Positions 38,887-47,428 of a stretch of DNA of 64,000 bases are shown here, piece after piece. Made by a program: the position numbers and the translations under genes. How positions within the stretch are numbered: position 1 is the stretch's first letter; each line of letters begins with the position of its first letter. The notes beneath the pieces were generated by a model. The model ran no database searches. It saw only the letters and a list, made by a program, of their open reading frames with translations, and had not been told where the DNA came from. The stretch covers positions 1,054,001 to 1,118,000 of the forward strand of contig NZ_CP125854.1 in the NCBI RefSeq assembly GCF_030169785.1, in the 5' to 3' direction. The stretch is from Bdellovibrio sp. 22V (lineage in GTDB: Bacteria > Bdellovibrionota > Bdellovibrionia > Bdellovibrionales > Bdellovibrionaceae).

Positions 38887-39678
38887 TTATTTTTCATTTT
38901 TACGGATGGACTCTTCTTCACCCGGTAAGTCGATGTCTTCATCGTCATTCTCCGGTTGAACTTCTTGCAGCGTCGGGCTCTTTACAGCCTTACCGATCAA
39001 ATCTTTATGGTAGGCGTAGATCACGCCGCCTTCTTTGAAGTTTGTGAGCATCTTATTGATAATTCCAGGAGCCACGGCAGGGCAGCCCCAGCTACGACCA
39101 AGACGGCCTGTCTCTTTCACGTAGTCTTCAGAAACGTAGTTGGCGGCATGAACGACAATGTCACGCTCTGCTGCTTTATTGTTGGAAGCTTCCAAGCCAT
39201 GAAGGTTCAACGAAGCTCCGTGGCCGCCGTAATAAACCGTCCCGCCTACGTACAGACCTAATGAAGACATCTTCGAGCCGTCAACATTCGAGAATTTCGC
39301 GGCAATACGAACGCCCGAACCTTTTCCGTGGGCTACGAAGTGTTTTGAAACAGCACCCGTTTTTAAATTAATAACATAAAGACGGCGCTCGCTGGAAGGA
39401 AGAGAGAAATCGATGATGGCAATGGCATCATTTTTAATAGTGAGGTCTCGCTCATCCATATATGTCTTTGTTTTTTCGCGAATCTTTGCGGGCACACGAA
39501 TCGTCTTGCCGCCATTCACGTCGAGGAATTCAAAGGTACGCTGGAGGGCTAACTCAGGAACACCTTGTTTTAAGACGATATCGTAAAGGCGTTGGTCTTT
39601 GATTTTGACGTCATAAAGGCTGCTGGCAAAGCTCTGAATGCTGAATAACGTGATGATCATGAAGCTCAAGATTTTCAT
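38887..39678 (-). CDS. Murein L,D-transpeptidase catalytic domain protein (YkuD_2 type)
   Basis: The start is ATG with first base at 39678, after GGAAGAGGG; an in-frame ATG at 39708 would add ten non-signal residues. The 263-residue product has a signal peptide (residues 1-19) and the catalytic block GRSWGCPAVAP with Cys199, and HGLEASNNKAAERDIVVHAAN with His177 before it. This family cuts or links peptidoglycan stem peptides through a Cys enzyme. The last 30 residues are very acidic and look unstructured. Predatory Bdellovibrio species have many such enzymes that remodel their own or prey wall; which one this is cannot be told. Confidence 0.88.
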   Translation of the reverse strand: MKILSFMIITLFSIQSFASSLYDVKIKDQRLYDIVLKQGVPELALQRTFEFLDVNGGKTIRVPAKIREKTKTYMDERDLTIKNDAIAIIDFSLPSSERRLYVINLKTGAVSKHFVAHGKGSGVRIAAKFSNVDGSKMSSLGLYVGGTVYYGGHGASLNLHGLEASNNKAAERDIVVHAANYVSEDYVKETGRLGRSWGCPAVAPGIINKMLTNFKEGGVIYAYHKDLIGKAVKSPTLQEVQPENDDEDIDLPGEEESIRKNEK

Positions 39679-39839
39679 TTCTAACCCTCTTCCAAAATTC
39701 TTAAACAATTCCTGAATAACGGAGACTTCCCATACAAGCCTTATGCCATCGGCAAGGGAGCCTCTTCAGAACTTAATTTCGAGATGAATTCCCGGAATCT
39801 GGTGGGGAGTGACAGGGAAGGACTCCCTGTTTAAAAGTT

Positions 39840-42398
39840 TTACATCGTTATTTCGGGTTGCGGGGGCGCATTGCCTTTGGCCAATTCACTGACCGTCTTG
39901 ATGAGGGTGGAGCTATCGACGGGTTTCGCGACGTGAAGATTAAATCCTTCGCGGAGGGCGCGCCCTTGGTCTTCGTCATGAGCATAAGCGGTGAGCGCGA
40001 TCGCCAAGGTGTTTCCGCCATGGTCTGCGGGCAACTGCCGAACCATGCGAATCAAATCGTAACCGTCTTGTTCGGGCATACCTATATCACTGATAAGAAC
40101 GTGCGGTTTTATATTCACAATTTTTTTCAAAGCTTCAGAGGCGGACATAGCCGTGTTGACCTCAGCCCCCGCGCGCGAAAGAACTTTTGCGAGAAGATTG
40201 AGCGCATCAGGCTGATCTTCGACGACAAGCAGACGCAGACCCTGCAAAATCAATTCAGGCTTGCGGTTTTCAGTAAAATCAAACGGCAGATTGCTTTGCA
40301 GACGGACCGCGTGAACGGGAAGAATCACGGAAAAAACCGAGCCTTTGCCTTTCCCGGCGCTGTGGGCTTGGATGGTTCCGCCATGCAGCTCTACGATGTT
40401 TTTGCAAAGGGCAAGGCCTAATCCCAAACCGCCAAAGCGGCGGGTGGTGGTGGCGTCCTCTTGGCGGAATCTTTCAAAGACATAGGGCACAAAACTGGGG
40501 TCAATTCCAATACCGGAGTCTGAAACTGTGATCTTGACTTGCGATTCTATCACGCTCGTTTCGATTTCGATGTGACCGTATTGGGGAGTGAATTTAATCG
40601 CGTTCGAAATCAGATTCCACATCACTTGTTGTAAGCGCCCGAAGTCACCCGCCACGGTCGCCGCCACGGGGTCGATAGTTGTCGTGATGCGGATCTTCTT
40701 TGCCTCCGCCGCATGACGAAGGGACTCCGTGGCCGCTTTGATCACAGAAGGGATATCGACGTCATCCACCGTCAGTTTGAATTTCCCAGTCACGATGCGC
40801 GAAATATCCAAAATATCGTTCACGATCTGCGACTGCGCTTTGGCATTACGGTAAATGGTTTCATAGTATTGCGGCAGCTCATCTTCAGGAATGTCTTCGT
40901 TCGAAAGCATTTCACTGTAACCGATGATAACGTTAAGAGGTGTGCGCAGCTCATGTGAAATGGTCGCAAGAAATTCATCCTTCAGGCGGTTCGCCGTTTG
41001 CGCCTGCTCATAGAGAACTTTTTTTTCTTCAATTTCTTTGGTGAGCTGATCGTTCGCTAACGCTAAATCCAAGGTTCTTTGTTCAACTTTCTTTTCTAAG
41101 TTGCGGTAAAGCACGGCGAGCTCTTCTTCCGCCAGACGACGGCGCATGAAAAGTCCCATTTTCTTTCCCGTATCTTCTAAGGTTTCGATAATTTGTCGGT
41201 CGGGAGAAAGCTGCTCTTGGCTATAAAACATCATCACGCCAAAAACCTTCCCGCCTTCATAGATGGGACTGGCGACACAGGTTTTGAGGCCGGCCCGACG
41301 AACCAGATCGGCGCGTTGATACTTAGGCTCTTTGGCGATATCCGAAAACCAACAAGCTTCGAGAGAACTCAATAGTTTTTTGCAGAAAAGATCGTCGTCG
41401 GGAATGACTTTTTGTTGCGAGCTTTCATGAAGCTCGGCGTACTTTGGCTCATTCGGTGGCCAAAATCCCTTGCACTCAAAAAGTCCTTTATGCACCAGCC
41501 ACAGCTCCGCGACGGCGAAGTCCAGCCCCGTGCAAAGCGATTGCAAGGCCAGTGGAATGACCTCTTCCAGAGTATTCACCTCTGTCATAATTCGCGTCAC
41601 GTCGAAATGCGTGGTTTGAATGCGTTCAATTTTTTTCTTTTCAGATATATCGTGCAGGAAAGAACCAAAAAAATAGAGATCGCCTTGCTTGAAAGGATAG
41701 ATCGTCAATTCCACTGGAATCTCACGCCCTTCTTTGGTGAGCCCCATGATCTCAAAACGTTTATTGAGGACGGGACCCTCGCCCGTATTGAGAAAGCGCG
41801 ATAAACCGCGGTTGTGAGCTTCACGAAAACGCTCCGGAATAATTGTCGACGTCAAGTGCCGGGAAAGAGCTTCACTCCGTTTCCATCCGAACATCACCTC
41901 GGCCTGAGGATTCCACTCTTGAATGATACTGTGCGAGTCGATCACGATTAAAGCGTCGTGCGCGGAGGAAACGATGGCGCGGAATCTTTCTTCACTTTCG
42001 CGTAAGGCGTGTTCTGAGCGGGCGAGCTCTGCCAGTTGTTCCCGCAGAGGTTTGTCCGTGCGCTGTTTGAGAATGATGATCAGGACGCCAATCATCGGAA
42101 GCGCCAAGGACCACACCAAAAGACGCAAGCCAATGTTTTGAGGGGCGTACAGAGCATTGTCAGGCGTGAGCGAACCGTAAATCAAGTACAGCCAGGCGCA
42201 GACAACAGCGAACGCCGTCAGAAAAATACGACCAAAGAAACCGGAAAGAACCACAGCTAGAATAAGAATTGTTGTTGGCGGAATTTTCCATGCTGTTGTT
42301 TGGGTAAATTCCAAGGCAGCCACAAGAGCCAAGATAAGAAAACATCCTAAGATGTTTTTCGCAGTGTTGTTTGTGGAATTTGACGTCTTTGACTTCAT
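39840..42398 (-). CDS. Hybrid sensor histidine kinase / response regulator (PAS-GAF-HisKA-HATPase-REC)
   Basis: The 852 residues hold three membrane segments in the first 110 residues, a PAS domain (about 130-250), a GAF domain (about 265-420), a coiled coil, a HisKA domain with His482 in SHELRTPLN, a complete ATPase domain (WNLISNAIKFT with Asn599, DSGIGID, GGLGLGLAL) and a receiver domain (about 720-840) with phospho-acceptor Asp771. It is therefore an intact hybrid kinase that should autophosphorylate and pass phosphate to its own receiver. No output partner is next to it. The signal is unknown; the GAF domain suggests a small ligand. Confidence 0.92.
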   Translation of the reverse strand: MKSKTSNSTNNTAKNILGCFLILALVAALEFTQTTAWKIPPTTILILAVVLSGFFGRIFLTAFAVVCAWLYLIYGSLTPDNALYAPQNIGLRLLVWSLALPMIGVLIIILKQRTDKPLREQLAELARSEHALRESEERFRAIVSSAHDALIVIDSHSIIQEWNPQAEVMFGWKRSEALSRHLTSTIIPERFREAHNRGLSRFLNTGEGPVLNKRFEIMGLTKEGREIPVELTIYPFKQGDLYFFGSFLHDISEKKKIERIQTTHFDVTRIMTEVNTLEEVIPLALQSLCTGLDFAVAELWLVHKGLFECKGFWPPNEPKYAELHESSQQKVIPDDDLFCKKLLSSLEACWFSDIAKEPKYQRADLVRRAGLKTCVASPIYEGGKVFGVMMFYSQEQLSPDRQIIETLEDTGKKMGLFMRRRLAEEELAVLYRNLEKKVEQRTLDLALANDQLTKEIEEKKVLYEQAQTANRLKDEFLATISHELRTPLNVIIGYSEMLSNEDIPEDELPQYYETIYRNAKAQSQIVNDILDISRIVTGKFKLTVDDVDIPSVIKAATESLRHAAEAKKIRITTTIDPVAATVAGDFGRLQQVMWNLISNAIKFTPQYGHIEIETSVIESQVKITVSDSGIGIDPSFVPYVFERFRQEDATTTRRFGGLGLGLALCKNIVELHGGTIQAHSAGKGKGSVFSVILPVHAVRLQSNLPFDFTENRKPELILQGLRLLVVEDQPDALNLLAKVLSRAGAEVNTAMSASEALKKIVNIKPHVLISDIGMPEQDGYDLIRMVRQLPADHGGNTLAIALTAYAHDEDQGRALREGFNLHVAKPVDSSTLIKTVSELAKGNAPPQPEITM

Positions 42399-42523
42399 TC
42401 AGTTTCCAGTCCGACAAGGTCCATACACGGTTTCTATTGTAAAGACTGCCGTTCCTTTGTCATAAACAAACAAGGAAAGTGAACTTATACATACTTTTAT
42501 TTGCAGGTCTGTGTGGTTTCACA

Positions 42524-42552
42524 AAAAAACCGCGCGGGGAGCGCGGTTTTTT
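42524..42552. terminator. Bidirectional terminator downstream of the acyl-CoA dehydrogenase gene
   Basis: AAAAAACCGCGC and GCGCGGTTTTTT form a perfect 12-bp stem with loop GGGGA, four bases from the stop codon on the - strand. Confidence 0.88.
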
Positions 42553-42556
42553 GAAG

Positions 42557-44107
42557 TTACATTTTGTATTCGTAGAGCAAACCTTCCGTCATCAAGTCAG
42601 CGACGGAGAAAGCCAATTGCCGGGCATGGGTCTCCCATTCCTCGGGAGTGCCCTTCGACAAGATACCGATCCATTTTTGCAAGGCGGTCCATTTGTCGAC
42701 AAAAGAAGATGCGGAGTCTTTCATCGCGGAACAGTTTTTAAAATGCTCCATGACAATCGGCAAAGCCTGTTCTTTTTCGAAGGCACGCAACATATCTAAA
42801 GAAAGAACGTTGGTCGTTCCTTCCCAAATAGAAAAGACCTGCGCATCACGCAACAAGCGCGGCAAACCGGTATCTTCGATATACCCGGCGCCACCGAACA
42901 TCTCCACAACTTCGCTGGAAATATGAATGGATTTTTTAGCGGTGTACAATTTCAGAATCGGCGTTAGCGCACGCAGAAGCACGCGTTCGGAAGCGGAAAT
43001 CTCTCCCACTTCTTCTTTGCCTAAGAGATGCGCGACAAAAAAACTAAAAATAAAACAGCGACGGAAATCTTCTTCCAACGCAAGCAATGTGCCGCGGTGA
43101 AGAGGATGATCGATCAAAAGTTTTCCGAAGGCTTTTCTTTTGCGAGAGTAGTCCTGTATCAGATCCAAAGCGCGGCGCATGTGTCCTACGGCGCACATCG
43201 AATTATAGATACGCGTGATATTTAAAACGCTGGCAATTTTTTTAATGCCGTCGCCTTCGCCTCCGACCAGACGTGCAGGTGTTCCTTGCAAACTGAGCTC
43301 GGCCGTGGGAAGAGCTTTTGTTCCCAATTTGTCTTTAAGACGGTGAATTTGAATATTGTTGAGCTGTTGCTGATCGTTACGAAGTTCCAGGTAAAAGAGG
43401 CTTAAACCCTTGGATCCCGTGGGGGCGCCGTCGGGGCGGGCGAGGGTCAAAGCCATCTGCGAAGTTGTCGCAGATGTGAACCACTTCGTTCCGTGTAGCG
43501 AGTGTGTTGCTCCAAAAGCGCTCGTACCAGAGAAGGCATGTGCATCCGTCGACGTGCCGCTGACGTCAGAACCACCGGTCCTTTCCGTCATCCATTGGCC
43601 TGCCGTCCAAAATATTTTCGCGTCTTTCGACAACAAATGCGGAAGCGCTCGCTCTTTCAAATCCATGCTGCCGTAAAGTTCAAGAGCGCGAGCCGCTCCA
43701 TCCGTCATCGCTAGGGGACAAGAAAAAATCGCCGAGCTAGGAGAATAAAGATAAAGCAAAGCCATTTGATAGATGCGTGACAGAGGACCAAAGCGTCGGT
43801 CGTAAGCTGTCGCTACGATGCCCTCCTCGGCGGCCGCTTTTTCTAGCTGTTTCCAGCCGTTGGAGGTTTTGATGTCATCGATACGTCGGCCCCAAGGATC
43901 AAAAGGAACGTGCTGAGGCGGTTGGGCTTCAGCCTCTTGTGACCATTCAAGCATGTCGGTCGCGGCTCTGTGGCCTAGGTGATCGAGGTGAGGAAGTGCG
44001 GTTCTCTGAACGTCCTCGGGGAGAATCTTTTTAAGAAACTTCTGCAAGGTCTCGTCAGAACGGAATGTGTTCGTGAGGCGGGGTCCCTCTTGATAAAAGT
44101 TTTTCAT
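42557..44107 (-). CDS. Acyl-CoA dehydrogenase family protein, AidB-like
   Basis: The 516-residue protein is larger than ordinary acyl-CoA dehydrogenases (about 380) because of its N-terminal extension, as in AidB and the mammalian ACAD11 group. Motifs are WMTERTGGSDV (about residues 172-182) for FAD and substrate binding, KDKLGTKALPTAELS, and VEMFGGAGYIEDTGLPRLLRDAQVFSIWEGTTN near the C terminus. E. coli AidB binds DNA and belongs to the adaptive response to alkylation. Whether this one oxidises acyl-CoA or protects DNA is open. It stands alone and diverges from the protease gene. Confidence 0.85.
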   Translation of the reverse strand: MKNFYQEGPRLTNTFRSDETLQKFLKKILPEDVQRTALPHLDHLGHRAATDMLEWSQEAEAQPPQHVPFDPWGRRIDDIKTSNGWKQLEKAAAEEGIVATAYDRRFGPLSRIYQMALLYLYSPSSAIFSCPLAMTDGAARALELYGSMDLKERALPHLLSKDAKIFWTAGQWMTERTGGSDVSGTSTDAHAFSGTSAFGATHSLHGTKWFTSATTSQMALTLARPDGAPTGSKGLSLFYLELRNDQQQLNNIQIHRLKDKLGTKALPTAELSLQGTPARLVGGEGDGIKKIASVLNITRIYNSMCAVGHMRRALDLIQDYSRKRKAFGKLLIDHPLHRGTLLALEEDFRRCFIFSFFVAHLLGKEEVGEISASERVLLRALTPILKLYTAKKSIHISSEVVEMFGGAGYIEDTGLPRLLRDAQVFSIWEGTTNVLSLDMLRAFEKEQALPIVMEHFKNCSAMKDSASSFVDKWTALQKWIGILSKGTPEEWETHARQLAFSVADLMTEGLLYEYKM

Positions 44108-44234
44108 AGTGAGTAGTTTAGGCTTTCAGAGGAGAACGGACAAGAATATGTCATCCGCCTCGCCTTTTTTAAGAAAATTGTTGCTGTTTTGTAAGCCTCT
44201 CATTATAAGAGCCCCCTTCCTGAAGGAGAGAGAA

Positions 44235-45128
44235 GTGTCCCGTATTGTATTTGCATTAAGCCTTATTGCTTTGGTGTCCTGTACACCTAAAAACAACAAC
44301 GATATGAACGGATCCGTAGGTTCAGCCATTATGGGCGGGACTTTGGTGAAGGAAAATTCCACTTTAGCGTCAGGAATCGTAGGTATTTTCGATACGCAAG
44401 ACAATGCGATCTGCACAGGTTCTATTATCGGCGAGAACATCGTTTTGACGGCCGCTCACTGCGTGACGACAAAACCTTCCAAACTTAAAGTCATTTTCGG
44501 CAATGATATTGATGCCGCGATGGCCACACGCGAGCCCGATGTCTTGCAAGAATACGTTCGCCGGGTTGTCGATGTGAAGGTTCATGAGGACTACAATCCT
44601 GCAGAGCACGAGACTAAAGAGACTGATTACGCGGATATCGCTTTGATTAAGTTCCAGGGCGCTTTGCCACAAGGCTATAAACCCGTATCGATTCTACCGG
44701 ACGACAGCGTTCTCCGTCGTGGTGTGCTGGTTACTTTGGCGGGATATGGCGTTTCTGATATTTACACAGAGCCCGTAGATCCTAAGAAAGTAAAAAATCT
44801 TGATGAAGCTTTAGAGTACGGCGAAGTCATGTGCGATGAGAATCTTCGCAATTGTCTTAAAGTTGAAATGTCAGGCGACGGCGTTTTGCGCGAGACAAAA
44901 GCTCCGGTTTCATCTTTGCAAGAAACGGAAGTTCGCTTGGATGAATCCAAGGGACATGGAACTTGTTCGGGAGATTCCGGCGGCCCTGCTTACATTGAAA
45001 AGAACGGCCAGTATTATCTTTTCGGAATCACAAGTCGCGGCAGTCAGCTTTGTGACAGTGTCGGCGTTTACACGAACGCGGTTTACTACCGTACGTGGAT
45101 TGCTGAAACAATTCTTAAGATGAAATAG
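44235..45128 (+). CDS. Trypsin-like serine protease lipoprotein
   Basis: The start is GTG 44235, six bases after AGGAG; an upstream in-frame ATG at 44109 would add 42 residues without a signal. The 297-residue product has a lipobox LVSC with Cys16, so the protease should be tethered to a membrane. The chymotrypsin fold (S1 family) is complete: His75 in TAAHC, Asp134 in DYADIALIK and Ser248 in CSGDSGGP. IMGGT (residues 32-36) resembles the activation site IVGG of zymogens, so cleavage there could activate it. It diverges from the AidB-like gene. Exported proteases of this kind are common in predatory bacteria. Confidence 0.9.
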   Translation: MSRIVFALSLIALVSCTPKNNNDMNGSVGSAIMGGTLVKENSTLASGIVGIFDTQDNAICTGSIIGENIVLTAAHCVTTKPSKLKVIFGNDIDAAMATREPDVLQEYVRRVVDVKVHEDYNPAEHETKETDYADIALIKFQGALPQGYKPVSILPDDSVLRRGVLVTLAGYGVSDIYTEPVDPKKVKNLDEALEYGEVMCDENLRNCLKVEMSGDGVLRETKAPVSSLQETEVRLDESKGHGTCSGDSGGPAYIEKNGQYYLFGITSRGSQLCDSVGVYTNAVYYRTWIAETILKMK

Positions 45129-45214
45129 TTTGTAAACACACAACGTAAACAAATCGATTTTGTTTTTTTCCAGAAGATGCATGGTTATCCATACCTTGAT
45201 GTTAGACTCAAGGC

Positions 45215-46771
45215 ATGGATGCATCTTCCGCCTTTTCATCCTCCTCATCCTCGTCTTATGCTGTCGATTCATCGCCTGCACTTCTTTGGATGTCGGGCGT
45301 GGATGGTATGTGCAGCTACGTGAATCGCACGTGGTTGAATTTTCGCGGTTCCTCTTTGCAAAAAGAAAAAGGCGTCGGATGGCTGGATGGAGTGCACCCT
45401 GACGACGCGCAAATGGTCATGGATAAATACTCCGCGGCTGTCAACGCTCGCGCCAACTTCCAATTAGAATATCGAATGCAAAAAAAAGACGGCACCTACG
45501 TGTGGGTCTTAAATCAGGGCTTCCCTCGGCTTTCAGAAGGCGGGGAATTCTTAGGTTATGTCGGTTGCTGTCTGGACATCACAGAGAAAAAAGAAGCCGA
45601 AGCTGTTCTGCGCAGTGAAAAACTGCAAGCCGAAACCGCCAATAAAATGAAAAGCGGTTTTTTAGCCGTGGCGACGCACGAGATTCGCGAGGCCTTGGGC
45701 GCTCTTTTGGGTTTTTCAGAAATGCTTTCCGGCGGGGATCTCTCCCGCTCGGAGAAAGAACATTATCGCCAGAGTGTCCGACGTAAAGGCGCCCAGCTTT
45801 CGCAAATTATTAACAGCATCACGGATCTTTCAAAGATTGAGACCGGCGAACTGGAAGTCAAAAAAGCGGATGTGAATCTGCTCGATCTTCTGAATGAAGT
45901 GATTGCCACCATGAGTCTGCAGGCGTTGGAGAAGAACGTCGTTCTTAGACTGCAGTTTGAACATAATCTGCCGCGCTGGATTTATACAGACGGACTTCGC
46001 CTCAAAGAAATCCTCATTAACGTGATCGACCTTGCAATTAAGTACACCACGAAAGGAGAAGTTGTTGTTGAAGTCTCTCCGGAGGCACAGGATCTTTTAT
46101 CTTTTGTCATTACCGACACGGGTCGGGGAATGACCGTTAAAGAGCAAAAAGCCATTTTTAATCCGTTTCAGTCAGCAGAGCTGGAGTTGTCCGAGGGAAG
46201 CGTAGGGCTTGGCCTTATACTTGCCAGAAATTTAGCGCAATCGTTAGGAGGTAATGTGGAACTTCTTTTTAGTGAACCGGGTAAAGGAAGCAAATTCAAA
46301 GTTACTCTCGTGCGCAGTCCTTCATTGCATAAAGATAAAATGGAGTCGGCGGGCAGCTCCATGGGAGGAGCGAACTTGCCATTAAAAGGAATGAAACTTT
46401 TAGTCGTCGATGACGTTAAAGACAATCAAGACCTCGTCAGCCGTTACCTCAAAAAAGTAGGGGTCCACGACTTGGATTTTGCTGAAAACGGCGCAGAGGC
46501 GGTGGAAAAGGCGCGCAAGCAAGATTACGATTGCATTCTGATGGATTTGCAAATGCCCGTGATGGACGGCTTGGAGGCGACAAAAACTTTAAGAAAAGAC
46601 GGCTATAAAAAACCGATCTGGGCTGTCACCGCCTACGCTCTTAGAGAAGAGAGAGATAAATGTCTTGCGGAGGGGTTCGACGATCATTTCGCCAAACCCA
46701 TTGATCGCAAAACTTTGATCGGCCATCTGGAAAATCTAAAAAAGGAAAAAGAGTCCGATGCCAACGTGTGA
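45215..46771 (+). CDS. Soluble PAS hybrid histidine kinase with degenerate ATPase N-box
   Basis: The 518 residues start with a Ser-rich stretch, then a PAS domain (about 20-125), HisKA with His155 in HEIREALGALLG, an ATPase domain (about 245-365) and a receiver (about 392-510) with Asp444. No membrane segment is seen, so it is cytoplasmic. The H-box lacks the usual TP, and the N-box reads INVIDLAIKYT: Asn269 is kept but the second Asn, which holds magnesium, is Leu273. DTGRGM and GSVGLGL are intact. ATP use may be weakened, and the protein might act as a phosphate receiver or phosphatase. Convergent with the next gene, with only seven bases between. Confidence 0.88.
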   Translation: MDASSAFSSSSSSSYAVDSSPALLWMSGVDGMCSYVNRTWLNFRGSSLQKEKGVGWLDGVHPDDAQMVMDKYSAAVNARANFQLEYRMQKKDGTYVWVLNQGFPRLSEGGEFLGYVGCCLDITEKKEAEAVLRSEKLQAETANKMKSGFLAVATHEIREALGALLGFSEMLSGGDLSRSEKEHYRQSVRRKGAQLSQIINSITDLSKIETGELEVKKADVNLLDLLNEVIATMSLQALEKNVVLRLQFEHNLPRWIYTDGLRLKEILINVIDLAIKYTTKGEVVVEVSPEAQDLLSFVITDTGRGMTVKEQKAIFNPFQSAELELSEGSVGLGLILARNLAQSLGGNVELLFSEPGKGSKFKVTLVRSPSLHKDKMESAGSSMGGANLPLKGMKLLVVDDVKDNQDLVSRYLKKVGVHDLDFAENGAEAVEKARKQDYDCILMDLQMPVMDGLEATKTLRKDGYKKPIWAVTAYALREERDKCLAEGFDDHFAKPIDRKTLIGHLENLKKEKESDANV

Positions 46772-46778
46772 GCTGCGT

Positions 46779-47345
46779 TTAGAGTTTTTGAAAGCGACGG
46801 AATTTCAATGTCGCACCCAAAATAAAAGCGCCGCAAATAAGAAGGTGAATCAGATGGTCTGCGGTACCTTGCTCTATCACTCCGGGTATCGCCTTCCATA
46901 AAAACTGATCTTCTCGAATGGCTCCAACTGTGGGCATTCCAGGTCGGCCGGCAATAAAGCCTATCAAGCCAAAAAGCCCATAAAAAACTCCGGCCACCCA
47001 GCTAAAACGTCGCGCGTTCACTTCATTATCAAAACCAAACCATAACGACAAAGCGCCCGAGGCGAAGTGAAGGGCATTGACGGTGTAAGAAAGATGCGCG
47101 CGGAAAAGATTGTCGATAACAAAACCAAGAAGGCCGTAGATGAGCAAAGCTGTTCCCAGGACAACGCAAGTTTCCTGTACATAAGTGCGTTCAACGGGGA
47201 GCAAAGTCTCGGTAGGTTTACCTTGATAAGGACGAGGTCGTGAGGGCTCTGGCCGAGCGGGCTCCGTGGGAGGTTGGGAAATTCCACGGGGCGGTTGTCG
47301 ACGGGGTTCGCGAGGTTCTCTTTGCGGTTCTTGTCCAAGTTCCAT
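46779..47345 (-). CDS. Small membrane protein with Pro/Arg-rich N terminus, unknown function
   Basis: The 188 residues begin with about 45 residues rich in Pro, Arg, Glu and Gln, followed by four membrane segments (about 58-80, 90-105, 115-133, 165-182). The arrangement is loosely like DUF4383 proteins. No catalytic motif is visible. It converges on the hybrid kinase gene. I do not recognise it. Confidence 0.6.
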   Translation of the reverse strand: MELGQEPQREPREPRRQPPRGISQPPTEPARPEPSRPRPYQGKPTETLLPVERTYVQETCVVLGTALLIYGLLGFVIDNLFRAHLSYTVNALHFASGALSLWFGFDNEVNARRFSWVAGVFYGLFGLIGFIAGRPGMPTVGAIREDQFLWKAIPGVIEQGTADHLIHLLICGAFILGATLKFRRFQKL

Positions 47346-47428
47346 AAAAAGCTCCTTGTCTAATATAGATTATGAGCTTGTTAAAACTGGAAAGCATGCG
47401 ACCCCGCCTGAAACTGACAGAAAACAAA

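Noticed and set aside
44109-44234. ATG at 44109 as start of the serine protease
   Set aside because: The added 42 residues contain no signal peptide, whereas GTG 44235 follows AGGAG and begins a lipoprotein signal with lipobox LVSC.
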